In this document: positions 1-8,459 of the stretch, one piece after another | Numbering within the stretch: the stretch's first letter is position 1 | Layout: each line of letters starts with the position of its first letter | Assembly (NCBI GenBank): GCA_027023425.1 | Contig: JALVVL010000012.1 | Span: forward strand, 1 to 64,000 | Direction of reading: 5' to 3' | DNA from: Anaerolineales bacterium | GTDB lineage: Bacteria; Chloroflexota; Anaerolineae; Anaerolineales; DRMV01 | Length of the DNA: 64,000 nt | The notes under the pieces: model-generated | Told to the model about the DNA's origin: nothing | What the model saw: only the letters and a program-made list of their open reading frames with translations | Database searches by the model: none | Position numbers and translations under genes: made by a program

Positions 1-198
1 TCTCTGCGTCTCTGCGTTCCCCTTGGCGTCCTTATCATCCACAGATTGGCACAGATTTACACCGATTGAAGAAAAAACCACAGAAGACACAGAAACACTA
101 CAGAAAACACAGAAATTTTTTCTTGGCGTCCTTTGCTTTCTTGGCGTCTTGGCGTTACTCTCTGCGTCTCTGTTTTCTCTGCGTTCCCCTTGGCGTCC
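1..198. repeat. Interspersed word repeats (GGCGTCCTTGGCG / CTCTGCGTCTCTGCG / CACAGATTAGCACAGATT)
   Basis: Intergenic DNA built from three short words that recur through the window in both orientations: a 'ggcgtcctt' word, a 'ctctgcgtctctgcg' word and a 'cacagatt(a/t)acaccgattga' word. No credible gene is present. The repeat runs into the 3' end of the neighbouring response regulator and supplies its last codons. The same words return at 26.6, 28.2, 29.2-29.9, 33.4, 34.25 and 63.95 kb. Confidence 0.85.
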
Positions 199-924
199 TT
201 AGCGTTCCTTTGTGCTTTTCACCATAAAAGAATAGCCGATGCCGCGCTCGGTGTGTAGCAGTTGTGGGTTGTTGGGGTCTTTTTCTATTTTTTGGCGCAG
301 GCGTCCTATGTAAACGCGCAGGTATTCGCTTTCTTGGCCGTATTCCGGCCCCCACACATGCTGGAGAATTTCGCGGTGAGTGAGCACCTTGCCTTCGTTT
401 TCCATCAAAAATTCCAACAGGCTAAATTCGGTGGGGGTTAGTTCAACTTCCTCGCCGTTTACAAACACCTCGTGCCGCTCGCGGTGCAAGGTCACCGGTC
501 CGCAGGTCAATACTGCCGTTTGAGCCGGGGAATGCTCTTCTTGAGCATATCTTGCTCTGCGGAGCACGGCTTTGACGCGCGCCAGCAATTCCCCAACCCC
601 AAACGGCTTGGTTAGGTAGTCATCTGCGCCCAAATCTAAGGCTTGAATTTTCGTGTTTTCTTCGCCCAATGCCGAAAGCACAATTATCGGCGTTATGCTT
701 TTTGCCCTAATCCTGCGGATCACTTCCAGCCCATCCATTTTGGGCATGAGCAGATCCAAAATCACGAGGTCAACCTGTTCGGCATTGAATTTTTGGAGTG
801 CTTCTATGCCGTCTCTGGCGGTTAAGGTTTTGAATCCCCGCGCATCCAAGTTCCGCTGAATGAAATCAACGATGTTGGAGTTGTCGTCAACTACCAACAC
901 AGTCCCTTGGTGTTTTTCTTCCAT
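199..924 (-). CDS. OmpR/PhoB-type DNA-binding response regulator
   Basis: A 241-residue response regulator. The receiver domain (about residues 8-120) has the acidic pair D13/D14, phosphoacceptor D57 in a VILDLLMP context, and K106 in LTKPF. A winged-helix effector domain (about 140-235) contains the ELTPTEFSLLEFL and RGIGYSF motifs typical of OmpR/KdpE proteins. An AGGAG Shine-Dalgarno lies about 9 nt before the ATG. It follows the sensor kinase gene by 53 nt on the same strand, so the two are very likely cognate. The C-terminal residues KSTKER are encoded by the adjoining repeat, so the tail is probably not conserved. The regulon is unknown. Confidence 0.93.
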   Translation of the reverse strand: MEEKHQGTVLVVDDNSNIVDFIQRNLDARGFKTLTARDGIEALQKFNAEQVDLVILDLLMPKMDGLEVIRRIRAKSITPIIVLSALGEENTKIQALDLGADDYLTKPFGVGELLARVKAVLRRARYAQEEHSPAQTAVLTCGPVTLHRERHEVFVNGEEVELTPTEFSLLEFLMENEGKVLTHREILQHVWGPEYGQESEYLRVYIGRLRQKIEKDPNNPQLLHTERGIGYSFMVKSTKER

Positions 925-977
925 ACGCTCTTACTCCTGCGAGGATTTTGTCTGATGGGGCACAAGCCGACAGTCGC

Positions 978-3770
978 TTATTCCTGCGGCTGTGTATCTG
1001 GGGGTGGTGTTAGGGGCAAAGAGAATGCTATGCAAGTGCCGTGCGGCCGCGGCTCTACCCAAATTTCGCCGCCGTGGGCTTCAACAAAGCCCCGACAGAT
1101 GGCGAGCCCCAGCCCAAGCCCAGAGGCCTTTTGGGTGAGGCCGCTTTCGGCGCGGTAAAAACTTTCAAAAATGTAGGGGATGTGCTCAGGTGGAATGCCC
1201 GGTCCTTCGTCCTCCACCCTGAACACCACTCGCTCAGGTTCCACTTCCATGCTCAAAGTTATTGGCGTATCTTTTTCGCCGTATTTGGCGGCGTTTTCAA
1301 GCAGATTGCGGAGCACCACTTCAATGTGGCGCGAATCGGCGTAAATTATCGGCAAATTGGGCGGCAAGTGCACTTTTAGCCGGTCGGTGGGGGATGGGCG
1401 GGCGCTGCGCGCGGCGCGCTCTATCAGCGTTTTGAGCATTTCCGGCTCAATGGGCTGTCGGTTTACTTTGATGCTTCCGCTTTCAATGCGCGATAGGTCA
1501 AGCAGGTCGGAAATCAGTTCAGTGAGCCGGTCGGCTTCATCCGAAATGGTTTGCAAAAAGCGGCGTTGAAGTTCGGGGTCCCATTTTACATCATCGGCCA
1601 GCAGGGTAGTGACATAGCCTTTGATGTTGGTAAGTGGGGTGCGGAGTTCGTGCGAAACGGTGGAAATGAGGCTTGCCTTCATGCGATTGACTTCGCGGTC
1701 GGCGGTTACGTCTTTCCAGATTTGCCCCTTGCCGATCAGGGTGTTGTCGGCGTCGGTTACCGAGAACACGTGCACCTGCCAGTAGGTGCGCTTTCGGTCT
1801 TGGCGCAGTTCAATTTCTATTGTGGCATTTTCGGCTGAGAGGAGTTTTTTGGTGAAGACGTCGGGTTTGGGGCTTTGGCTTAGGATGCGCGCCAGCACTT
1901 GTTCTATTTGCGCGTTGTTCATATCTTCGGGGAGCAGTCTTGCGAGTTCCGCGGCTCGGCGGTTGGCGTAAAGCACCCTTCCATCAGGGTGGGCGAGTAT
2001 CACTGCCTCGCTCATGGATTGGATTAGCGCCTCCAAGCGCCGACTTTGTTCGCGCAGGCGGGTGTCGGAGCGTTCAAACAGCGCCGCGTTTTCAATTGCC
2101 ATTGCGGCGTGGTTGGCGAACGAGGTGAGCAGGTCTATTTCGCGCTGGGTGAATTTGTGTGGTTCGGCGTAGTAAACCACAAGCGCTGCTGGTGGAGTGT
2201 GTTTTGTGGGCAATGGCACGGCGAGCACAGAGCGGTAGCCCTCGGCGCGCGCCCGCGGCCGCAAATAGCCTGCTGTGGGGTCGGTTTCTGTGTCGCTTAT
2301 TTGGAGCGGATGGCCTATGCGGAGGGCGCGGAGGGTTAGCGAATCCATCTCATCGGGCGCGATGCTTAGGCGGGTGGCGTAAAAGTCCGAAAGGCCACGG
2401 CTGGCGCGCGCAACAAATACTTGTTTTTGCTCATCCCATGCGATGATCGTGCTTTTGTGGATGTTGAGCAGGCGCTCCACTTGTTCAAGGATGCGCTCCA
2501 ACACGGTGCGCGAATCCAAGGTGGAAACCACCGCCGCACTGGTTTCAAGCAGGGTGTGAAGTTCGTGGAGGCGCGCGGCTATTTCGGCCTCCATTGTTGC
2601 CAAGGTGCGCGCCAGCAACCCTACTTGATCCCCGCGGCGTTGTATTTTTTCCAAAGCCCGGCGTTGCCGTTTGGGGTGTTCGCCGCTTTCTCCGATCTCG
2701 CGGCTATATTCGGTCAGGTTTTCCAGCGGCCGGATCACCTGCGTTGCCAGCGAAAGCCAGAACAGCACCCCAAGCACTATCAAAATTATCAATGTGATGG
2801 TGAACACCCGTCTAAAAAGATGCACGGTTGCAAATGCGCTTGCCGCCGAGCGGCCAACAACTACTCTCCAGCCCGCACTTTCTATTGGTGCGTAAGTGAA
2901 AAGCATGTCCGTTTGTGAGGTTTCAGCGCCAATTTGGGATGTGGGATTGTTTGCCAGCGGCAGAACGTTTGCTTTGCAGACGCAGTTGCCGGGTTGGTCG
3001 GTGGTGTTCTCGGAGGTCAAGTATGCGTGCAATTGGGGGGCGACCTCATCCACCGGTGTTAGTAGCCACTTGGGGTTGGAAGAGGCTACAATTTGGCCGT
3101 CGCTATCCAAAATGTAGAGCACAAAGTGCTCATTGGGTTGGTGCGCTTTGGCTATGTCGCTGAGCGACCACGATAGCGCGCTGAGTTGGATGTTTATGCC
3201 CACAAGGCCGATGAAATGAGGTTGTCCGCCCGGGGTATCGGCGCTCCACAGTGGTTCTACGGCTGTGACTACCGGCTGCTGCGTTGTGGGCGATATGCGC
3301 CCTCGGGAAAAGAAAGGCTCACGGGCTTTTAGGGCACGCTTGTAATAGTCCCGAAATGAAAAGTCCACGCCGAGGGTGGAATGGTATTCTTGTCTTTGCG
3401 GGTAGTAGTAAAGCATGATGCCGCTTCGGTTTAGCCTGTAAACCAAGTTTACTTCGCGCCGGTAGCGCGCCACAGCGGCAAATGCTTGCTTCATACCTTT
3501 TAGGTCGGCATGGATTACGCTTGGGTCGGAGCCGAGGGTGCGCACTGCTTCCAAATCCGCGCCGAGGGAGCGGTTGGTTTCGCGGGCTATTGCCAGCGCC
3601 AGCGCGAGGTCGCCCGATTTGATGTCCGAAATCAGCCGCTCAGAAGTTACCCGCTCCACGTAAACGCCGATCCCGAGCAAGGGAAGGACAAACAGCAGAT
3701 AAAGCGCCAGCAGGCGCAAACCTAAGTCGCGGGTTATTGCTTTAGGCCAAGCCAAAATTTTCTTTAGCAT
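978..3770 (-). CDS. Membrane sensor histidine kinase (Cache-HAMP-GAF-PAS-HisKA-HATPase)
   Basis: A 930-residue kinase. TM1 lies at about 17-38, an extracellular double-Cache-like sensor at about 40-310, TM2 at about 318-345, and HAMP to about 400. These are followed by a GAF domain (about 410-565), a PAS domain (about 575-695), a HisKA dimerisation domain with VSHELRTPL (His near 706), and a HATPase domain with a LLENAAKYG N-box, a DEGPGIPP G1 box and a GLGLGLAICR G2 box. All catalytic motifs look intact. It should sense an external small ligand and phosphorylate the regulator encoded just downstream. No clear Shine-Dalgarno is visible before the start, so it may rely on coupling to the VTT-protein gene 27 nt upstream. 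Confidence 0.92.
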   Translation of the reverse strand: MLKKILAWPKAITRDLGLRLLALYLLFVLPLLGIGVYVERVTSERLISDIKSGDLALALAIARETNRSLGADLEAVRTLGSDPSVIHADLKGMKQAFAAVARYRREVNLVYRLNRSGIMLYYYPQRQEYHSTLGVDFSFRDYYKRALKAREPFFSRGRISPTTQQPVVTAVEPLWSADTPGGQPHFIGLVGINIQLSALSWSLSDIAKAHQPNEHFVLYILDSDGQIVASSNPKWLLTPVDEVAPQLHAYLTSENTTDQPGNCVCKANVLPLANNPTSQIGAETSQTDMLFTYAPIESAGWRVVVGRSAASAFATVHLFRRVFTITLIILIVLGVLFWLSLATQVIRPLENLTEYSREIGESGEHPKRQRRALEKIQRRGDQVGLLARTLATMEAEIAARLHELHTLLETSAAVVSTLDSRTVLERILEQVERLLNIHKSTIIAWDEQKQVFVARASRGLSDFYATRLSIAPDEMDSLTLRALRIGHPLQISDTETDPTAGYLRPRARAEGYRSVLAVPLPTKHTPPAALVVYYAEPHKFTQREIDLLTSFANHAAMAIENAALFERSDTRLREQSRRLEALIQSMSEAVILAHPDGRVLYANRRAAELARLLPEDMNNAQIEQVLARILSQSPKPDVFTKKLLSAENATIEIELRQDRKRTYWQVHVFSVTDADNTLIGKGQIWKDVTADREVNRMKASLISTVSHELRTPLTNIKGYVTTLLADDVKWDPELQRRFLQTISDEADRLTELISDLLDLSRIESGSIKVNRQPIEPEMLKTLIERAARSARPSPTDRLKVHLPPNLPIIYADSRHIEVVLRNLLENAAKYGEKDTPITLSMEVEPERVVFRVEDEGPGIPPEHIPYIFESFYRAESGLTQKASGLGLGLAICRGFVEAHGGEIWVEPRPHGTCIAFSLPLTPPPDTQPQE

Positions 3771-3797
3771 TTGCGAATGGGGGAATAGTTACGGTGG

Positions 3798-4361
3798 CTA
3801 CGGCAGCAGTTTAGGGAGCGATGCTGCCCCTAAAAAAGCCATTGCAGACATTTTGAGCACTTTGCCAAGCCAGCACCAAAACAGGAATTTGGTTATCGGC
3901 ATTTTGCTCGCGCCCGCGGCGAGCCCGGCAAAATCCATAAAGGGCGATGGAATAAGGGCTAAGATGAAAACCGTCAGGGCTCCGTAGCGCTCCATCCAAG
4001 AGGCGATTTGTCGGTAGCGCTCCGAATCTTCTACGATTGCCGCACCGCTCCAGCCTGCCAGGTAGCCCGAAAGTTCGCCGAGCGCCGCGCCACTGCCCGC
4101 GGCCAGCCCAACTCCTACGGGGTTTAGCACTGCTCCCAGCGCATACGGCATTACCAACCCCGGGATGGGCACTATCAGCGTGGCGTTTGCCAAAATGCTG
4201 AATAAAAACAGCCCCGGGTAGCCATAAGTGTTGAGATGGGGGATTTGGGCGCGGTAGTAGTAGATCGCGCCGCTGAGCACCGTAACGAAGAGCAAGCCGA
4301 GCGCCGAGGCCCCCAAGCGGGCTACTTTTTGCCGAGATGAAAGTGTGGTTTCAGGCGTCAT
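3798..4361 (-). CDS. VTT-domain (SNARE-associated/DedA-like) membrane protein
   Basis: A 187-residue polytopic protein of the VTT/DedA-like superfamily (PF09335 type). A first TM lies at about 17-35. The conserved core follows, with proline-glycine re-entrant segments (PIPGLVMPYALGA), the GELSGYLAG motif near the middle and the LIPSPFMDFAGLAAG segment. DedA-related proteins take part in lipid scrambling and envelope homeostasis; the substrate here is unknown. It sits between uridine kinase (13 nt upstream) and the sensor kinase (27 nt downstream), an apparent operon with no obvious functional theme. Confidence 0.85.
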   Translation of the reverse strand: MTPETTLSSRQKVARLGASALGLLFVTVLSGAIYYYRAQIPHLNTYGYPGLFLFSILANATLIVPIPGLVMPYALGAVLNPVGVGLAAGSGAALGELSGYLAGWSGAAIVEDSERYRQIASWMERYGALTVFILALIPSPFMDFAGLAAGASKMPITKFLFWCWLGKVLKMSAMAFLGAASLPKLLP

Positions 4362-4374
4362 GGGGCAGGGGGCG

Positions 4375-5013
4375 TTATAGCAAGCCGCGCTGGCGAAGAA
4401 GTGATTCTACGCGCGCTATCACCATTTCCAGCGCAACTTGGTTGTAGCCGCCTTCGGGGATGATTATGTCGGCGTAGCGCTTTGAAGGCTCTACAAATTC
4501 CATGTGCATTGGGCGCACGGTGTTCCTGTATTGCTCTATCACTGCTTCCATTGTGCGCCCGCGTTCGTTGATGTCGCGCACCAAGCGGCGGATAAAGCGA
4601 ATATCCGAATCGGTATCCACAAAAATTTTGATGTCAAACAGTTTGCGCAGTTCTGGCTCGGCGAAAATCAAAATGCCTTCAACCATGATGATGGGCTTGG
4701 GGTCAAGCCTAATGGTTTGGGAGGTGCGGCTGTGGGTTGAAAAGTCGTAAACTGGCCTTTCAACGGGCTTGCCCTCTTTGAGGGCCAAAATGTGCTTTAC
4801 CAGCAAGTCGGTTTCAAGCGAGTCGGGGTGGTCGTAGTTTATGCGGGCGCGTTCCTCAAGCGGCAGGTGGGAATTATCCTTGTAGTAGGCGTCGTGTGGC
4901 AGGTAGGTTATGTGCTCGCCCCCGACTTTTTCCAAAATCATGCGGGCAACGGTGGTTTTGCCGGAGCCACTGCCGCCGGCAATGCCGATAACCAAGGGCG
5001 TGCGATTGGGCAT
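4375..5013 (-). CDS. udk: Uridine kinase
   Basis: A 212-residue protein of the usual length for bacterial uridine kinase, which phosphorylates uridine and cytidine in pyrimidine salvage. The P-loop GIAGGSGSGKTT is at residues 10-21. The substrate-binding segments YYKDNSHL and NYDHPDSLETDLL follow, as do the RLVRDINERGRT lid and the PSKRYADIIIPEGG C-terminal motif. Upstream lies a 100-bp spacer of short direct repeats. It is first in the run with the VTT protein and the two-component pair. Confidence 0.95.
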   Translation of the reverse strand: MPNRTPLVIGIAGGSGSGKTTVARMILEKVGGEHITYLPHDAYYKDNSHLPLEERARINYDHPDSLETDLLVKHILALKEGKPVERPVYDFSTHSRTSQTIRLDPKPIIMVEGILIFAEPELRKLFDIKIFVDTDSDIRFIRRLVRDINERGRTMEAVIEQYRNTVRPMHMEFVEPSKRYADIIIPEGGYNQVALEMVIARVESLLRQRGLL

Positions 5014-5040
5014 GGTAGGCTCCTTTTCCTTCTGAGTGAG

Positions 5041-5120
5041 TTTGTTGGTCGTTGGTCGTTAGGTCGTTGGGTCGTTGGGGCGTTGGGGCGTACGACTTCA
5101 CGACCGTACGACTTCACGAT
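5041..5120. repeat. Short direct-repeat tract (GTCGTTGG words, then two CGTACGACTTCACGA copies)
   Basis: The spacer between udk and the yyaL-like gene has repeated 'ggtcgttggg' words, then 'cgtacgacttcacga' twice, separated by two bases. No coding potential was seen. It may be recombination- or slippage-derived; function unknown. Confidence 0.75.
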
Positions 5121-6898
5121 CCTTCAAGCGTGGTGTGGAGTATAAGCCATTGGGGCAAGCCGGTGGGGTAGCGCGCCAGCAGTGGTGCCACGCGGCGCAT
5201 GGCTTCGGCGGCGCGATCGCGTGCGGCGGATGAGCCGTTTGCGCGGGCAAGTTCCAGCAGGAATGTAGCCGCCCACGAGTTGCCCGAAGGCTGGGCGCTG
5301 TCAATGAGTTCTTTGGGGCGCGCGAGCGGTGTTTTGTGCTCTTCGGCGCTGTCATAGTAGCCCCATTCGTCGGCAAAGAGGCTATCCATTTCCGCGGCAA
5401 TTTGCTCTGCTTGCCTCACGCGCTCGGCGTTGCCCTCGGCTTTTGCCAGCGCGAGCAGTGCTCTGCCCACTGCGGCGTAGTCTTCCAAAAAGCCGAGGTC
5501 GCGCGTCTCGTCGCCTTTCACCGCGCGCGGCAGATGCCCTTCGCTGGCGTGCAGTTCCATCAGCCTGTTCATCGTTTCGGATGCGGCGCTGAGGTATTGC
5601 CTCTCGTTCAGCGTTTGGGCGGCTTGGGCGAGGGCTTCGGCGGCGAGCGCGCTCCAAGCGGTGATTGTCATGATGTCCACAAACGGCGCTTTGCGGCGGG
5701 CGCGGGCGGCGCGCAATCCTTCCAAAGCCTCGGTCACCAGCCTTTCCGCCTCGGCTGGCGAGACGCCGAGCGTGTGTGCGGCTTCTGCCATGCTGTGCTT
5801 TTGGCGCAGGGGTTTCGGCTCTTCGCCCAAGGGGTAAACCGCCAAGAGCGCGTTGGCGTGCATTTCATCCAGCGCGGCGCGCACTTCCGCCTCCGTCCAT
5901 GAGAAATAGCGCCCTTCGGCGCCGTCTTTGGGGTTGGTGTCGCCATCCTGAGCGGGTGAAAAGAGGCCGTTTTCCAGCCGCAGGGTGTTGAGGATGAAAT
6001 CAAGGGTGCTTTTCGCCACGCGGCGGTATTCTTCTTTGCCGGTCAGGCGGAAGGCGCGGAGGTAAGCCAGCGCCATTTCGGAGTTTACGGTGAGTTGTTT
6101 TTCGTAGCGGGGCGCTTCCCAATCGGGCTCTTGGGTGTAGGCGTGGAAGCCGCCGCCGAGGATGTCGTAGATGCCGCCTCGCGCCATAGCGTCTAAGGTT
6201 GTAAGCGCCATTTCGCGGGCCTGCTCATCGCCGCGCTCGGCCAACATCAGCAACCACTGCAGGGCAATTCCCTCAGGAAATTTGATGTTGGCGTCAAAGC
6301 CGCCGTGTTCGGGGTCGTAAGATTCGGCAAACTTTTCCAGCGCCGAGGGGGTGGGGTCGGTTCCGATGTAATCGGCGTAGGTGTTTACCAGCGGCGTCAG
6401 CCCATCCCGCAGGTATTCGGCCATTTCGTCGGCGGTGCGGTTTACGAGCGGGCGTTGGTCTTCCCACGCTCCGAGGGCGGTGCGCATCACATCTACAAAA
6501 CTTTCTTCGCCGTAGCGCTCTTCGGGCGGGGCGTAAGTTACGGCGTAGAAAGGCTTGCCTTCGGGCGTCAGGAAAGCGTTGAGCGGCCAGCCGCTTTTGG
6601 CTACCAGCACGGCAGCGGCGTTCATGTAGTTGCTCGCTATGTCGGGGCGCAGGTTGCGGTCAACCACAACTGGCACGAAATAGCGGTTGATGAACACGCC
6701 CACCATCGCGTCTTCCAAACTTTCGTAGCCGAAAAGGTGGCACCAATGGCAGGTGGAATAGCCGATGTGGAGCAAAAGCGGTTTGTTGTCTTTTTGTGCG
6801 GCGCGCAGGGTGTTTTCGTTCCAAACACGCCAGAGGATAACATCGTTGAAGCGTTTAGTGATGTAGGGTGAAAAGTGCTTGCGTTCTATGAGTGCCAT
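5114..6898 (-). CDS. YyaL/SPATA20-like thioredoxin-domain protein (DUF255)
   Basis: A 594-residue protein. The N-terminal thioredoxin-fold domain (about 5-165) carries the STCHWCH active-site motif, followed by VDRNLRPDIASNYM where family members normally have DREERPDID. The rest is an alpha/alpha toroid resembling six-hairpin glycosidases (GGIYDILGGGFHAYT, PRYEKQLTVNSEMALAYLRAF, PAQDGDTNPKDGAEGRYFSWT). The family is widespread but biochemically uncertain. This member is somewhat shorter than the usual 650-700 residues. The start ATG lies close to a tract of short direct repeats. Confidence 0.88.
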   Translation of the reverse strand: MALIERKHFSPYITKRFNDVILWRVWNENTLRAAQKDNKPLLLHIGYSTCHWCHLFGYESLEDAMVGVFINRYFVPVVVDRNLRPDIASNYMNAAAVLVAKSGWPLNAFLTPEGKPFYAVTYAPPEERYGEESFVDVMRTALGAWEDQRPLVNRTADEMAEYLRDGLTPLVNTYADYIGTDPTPSALEKFAESYDPEHGGFDANIKFPEGIALQWLLMLAERGDEQAREMALTTLDAMARGGIYDILGGGFHAYTQEPDWEAPRYEKQLTVNSEMALAYLRAFRLTGKEEYRRVAKSTLDFILNTLRLENGLFSPAQDGDTNPKDGAEGRYFSWTEAEVRAALDEMHANALLAVYPLGEEPKPLRQKHSMAEAAHTLGVSPAEAERLVTEALEGLRAARARRKAPFVDIMTITAWSALAAEALAQAAQTLNERQYLSAASETMNRLMELHASEGHLPRAVKGDETRDLGFLEDYAAVGRALLALAKAEGNAERVRQAEQIAAEMDSLFADEWGYYDSAEEHKTPLARPKELIDSAQPSGNSWAATFLLELARANGSSAARDRAAEAMRRVAPLLARYPTGLPQWLILHTTLEGS

Positions 6899-6910
6899 GA
6901 ATGCCTCGGG

Positions 6911-6962
6911 GGATCGCGAGTTGCGAATTATGAATTGCGAGTTGCGAGTTGCGAATTGCGGG
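6911..6962. repeat. Tandem GCGAGTTGCGAATT repeats
   Basis: The short spacer between the yyaL-like gene and scpA has 'gagttgcgaatt'-type units repeated several times with small variations. Only the repeat is seen. It resembles the 5.04 kb tract in setting but not in sequence. Confidence 0.75.
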
Positions 6963-6964
6963 GT

Positions 6965-7738
6965 TTATTCGCCGAATTCGGGGATGGTGTCAAGCGCGGC
7001 GTCAAGGTTTTCCTGCGCTGGGGTGATTTCAATATCGGCGAAAAGGGCGGGTTGCTCGGCGTGTATCAAGCGTTGCTTGGCGAGTTCAAGCACGGCTAAA
7101 AAGGTAACCACAGTTTCCACGCGCGTTGGCTTTTTGGGGAGCAGGGCGGAGAAGAAGGCGCGCCGTTTTCGCTTCAGCGTTTGGACTATAAGCCTGATTT
7201 TTTCCCGGAGGGTGATTTTGGGCGGACGGATGACGCGGCGCAGCGGCTCGGCGTCGCGGTGCCCGAATGCTCTGCGCGCGGCGTCCAGCAGGTCGGCGGC
7301 GGTGTAGCCTTTCAGCGGCACGGGCGGCGGGCTTTGGTTTGGCGTTTGAAGGCGCACGAAGGAGTAAAGTTTGGCTTCGCGGCGGGCTTTGAGCCATTCG
7401 GCGGCGCGCTTGAAGGCGCGGTATTCCTTCAATTGGCGCACCAACGCTTCGCCGGGGTCTTCCTCTTCGGGCTGGCGCTGCGGCGGGCGCGGCAACAATG
7501 CCTCGGATTTTATCTGGAGCAGTTTCGCCGCCACTACCAAAAACGCCGAAAGTTCTTCCGGCGAGCGGTCGGTCATTTGCTCTAATGTGGCGAGGTATTG
7601 CCCTGTGACCTGCGCGAGCGAAATTTTGGTAATGTCCAGTTCCGCGCGCTCAATCAACTGCAACAACAAATCCAGCGGCCCGCTATACACGGGTGTGCGG
7701 ACTTGGTATTGCACTTTGTGGGAAATTACGCCGGGCAT
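6965..7738 (-). CDS. scpA: Segregation and condensation protein A (kleisin)
   Basis: A 257-residue kleisin subunit of the bacterial SMC-ScpAB condensin. The N-terminal block YSGPLDLLLQLIERAELDI at about 18-36 is the ScpA signature. It is followed by the ITKISLAQVTGQYLATLEQ and FLVVAAKLLQIKSEALLP helices, and the winged-helix C-terminus (TRVETVVTFLAVLELAKQ) that binds the Smc head. ScpB is not adjacent, unlike in many genomes. The PH-like membrane protein gene ends 12 nt upstream and may be co-transcribed. Confidence 0.95.
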   Translation of the reverse strand: MPGVISHKVQYQVRTPVYSGPLDLLLQLIERAELDITKISLAQVTGQYLATLEQMTDRSPEELSAFLVVAAKLLQIKSEALLPRPPQRQPEEEDPGEALVRQLKEYRAFKRAAEWLKARREAKLYSFVRLQTPNQSPPPVPLKGYTAADLLDAARRAFGHRDAEPLRRVIRPPKITLREKIRLIVQTLKRKRRAFFSALLPKKPTRVETVVTFLAVLELAKQRLIHAEQPALFADIEITPAQENLDAALDTIPEFGE

Positions 7739-7750
7739 GGGGCGATTATA

Positions 7751-8284
7751 TCACCGCGGATTGCGCGTGTATCTTCTTTCCCCTGTGCTTTCTTCTTGCG
7801 GCGTCAAGCCTGCTTTTTGCACAATGGTTTCTATGAGCGCCTCGCCTTCGCGAAAGCCGAACAGGTCTTGTTTTTCGCCTTCGTGAATTTCAATTTGGGC
7901 TACCGTGCGGAAGGCAAAGTGCTGGCCGTCGTCGCCGCGAACTTGAACGCGCTTGCCCCATCTGTCGGAGCGAACCGTGACTTCTGCCACTTTTTCCCAA
8001 GGGAGGTTGACCGAACGCAAGCCGTTTTGAAATTCCAGCCTCTCGGGGGCAATTGTGAGCACCGTGCGGCGGTCAACCCAATTGCCGAAGGTGGTGAGGA
8101 GCGCCGCAAACAGGAAAAAGCCGTACAAAACCCAAAACGGCCACGGTATGCCGCCAACGATGAGGTAGGTGATAATCGCCGTTGCTGAAAGCAAGGCTAC
8201 TATGCCCCACGCGTAGGCTTCGCCTTTGCGCGTGGGCAACAGTGGCCTAAAAGTGCCTTCACGGATTTGCTTTTCTTCGCTCAT
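7751..8284 (-). CDS. Small membrane protein with two TM helices and a PH-like domain
   Basis: A 177-residue protein. It has a short polar N-terminus, two hydrophobic helices (about 26-46 and 49-68), then a beta-rich region (WVDRRTVLTIAPERLEFQNGLRSVNLPWEKV) that reads like a bacterial PH-like domain, and a charged tail. This two-TM plus PH-like layout is known from many proteins of undefined role. Nothing catalytic is visible. It is upstream of scpA and probably in the same transcript. Confidence 0.7.
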   Translation of the reverse strand: MSEEKQIREGTFRPLLPTRKGEAYAWGIVALLSATAIITYLIVGGIPWPFWVLYGFFLFAALLTTFGNWVDRRTVLTIAPERLEFQNGLRSVNLPWEKVAEVTVRSDRWGKRVQVRGDDGQHFAFRTVAQIEIHEGEKQDLFGFREGEALIETIVQKAGLTPQEESTGERRYTRNPR

Positions 8285-8344
8285 GCGGGCGATTATACCC
8301 TAAGTTGGTTACCTACGCGGTTGTGGCTGCAATGCCATTTTGGG

Positions 8345-8414
8345 GCTTGTTTTTCCAAAAAGTCGCCGTAGGGCGACTTTGCAGGCAGTAGGTGCACTTT
8401 CAACTGCCGCCGCT
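8345..8414. repeat. Interspersed repeat family C, partial copy 1
   Basis: The segment 'ttggggcttgtttttcc...gtagggcgactttgcaggcagtaggtgca...ctgccgccgcttg' closely matches 57.57-57.66 kb and 35.04-35.09 kb. Only the 5' half of the family is present. It contains a small inverted pair, AGTCGCC and GGCGACT. Confidence 0.8.
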
Positions 8415-8447
8415 TGCTTTATCACGCTCTAATTCTCCTCACAATGG

Positions 8448-8453
8448 TATACT
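8448..8453 (+). promoter_or_regulatory. -10 box (TATACT) for a leaderless HemW transcript
   Basis: TATACT ends 6 nt before the GTG start of the hemW-like gene, so transcription should begin at or next to the start codon. The same spacing recurs upstream of the response regulator gene at 14.08 kb. No good -35 hexamer is visible. There is no room for a Shine-Dalgarno. Confidence 0.6.
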
Positions 8454-8459
8454 TTCCCC

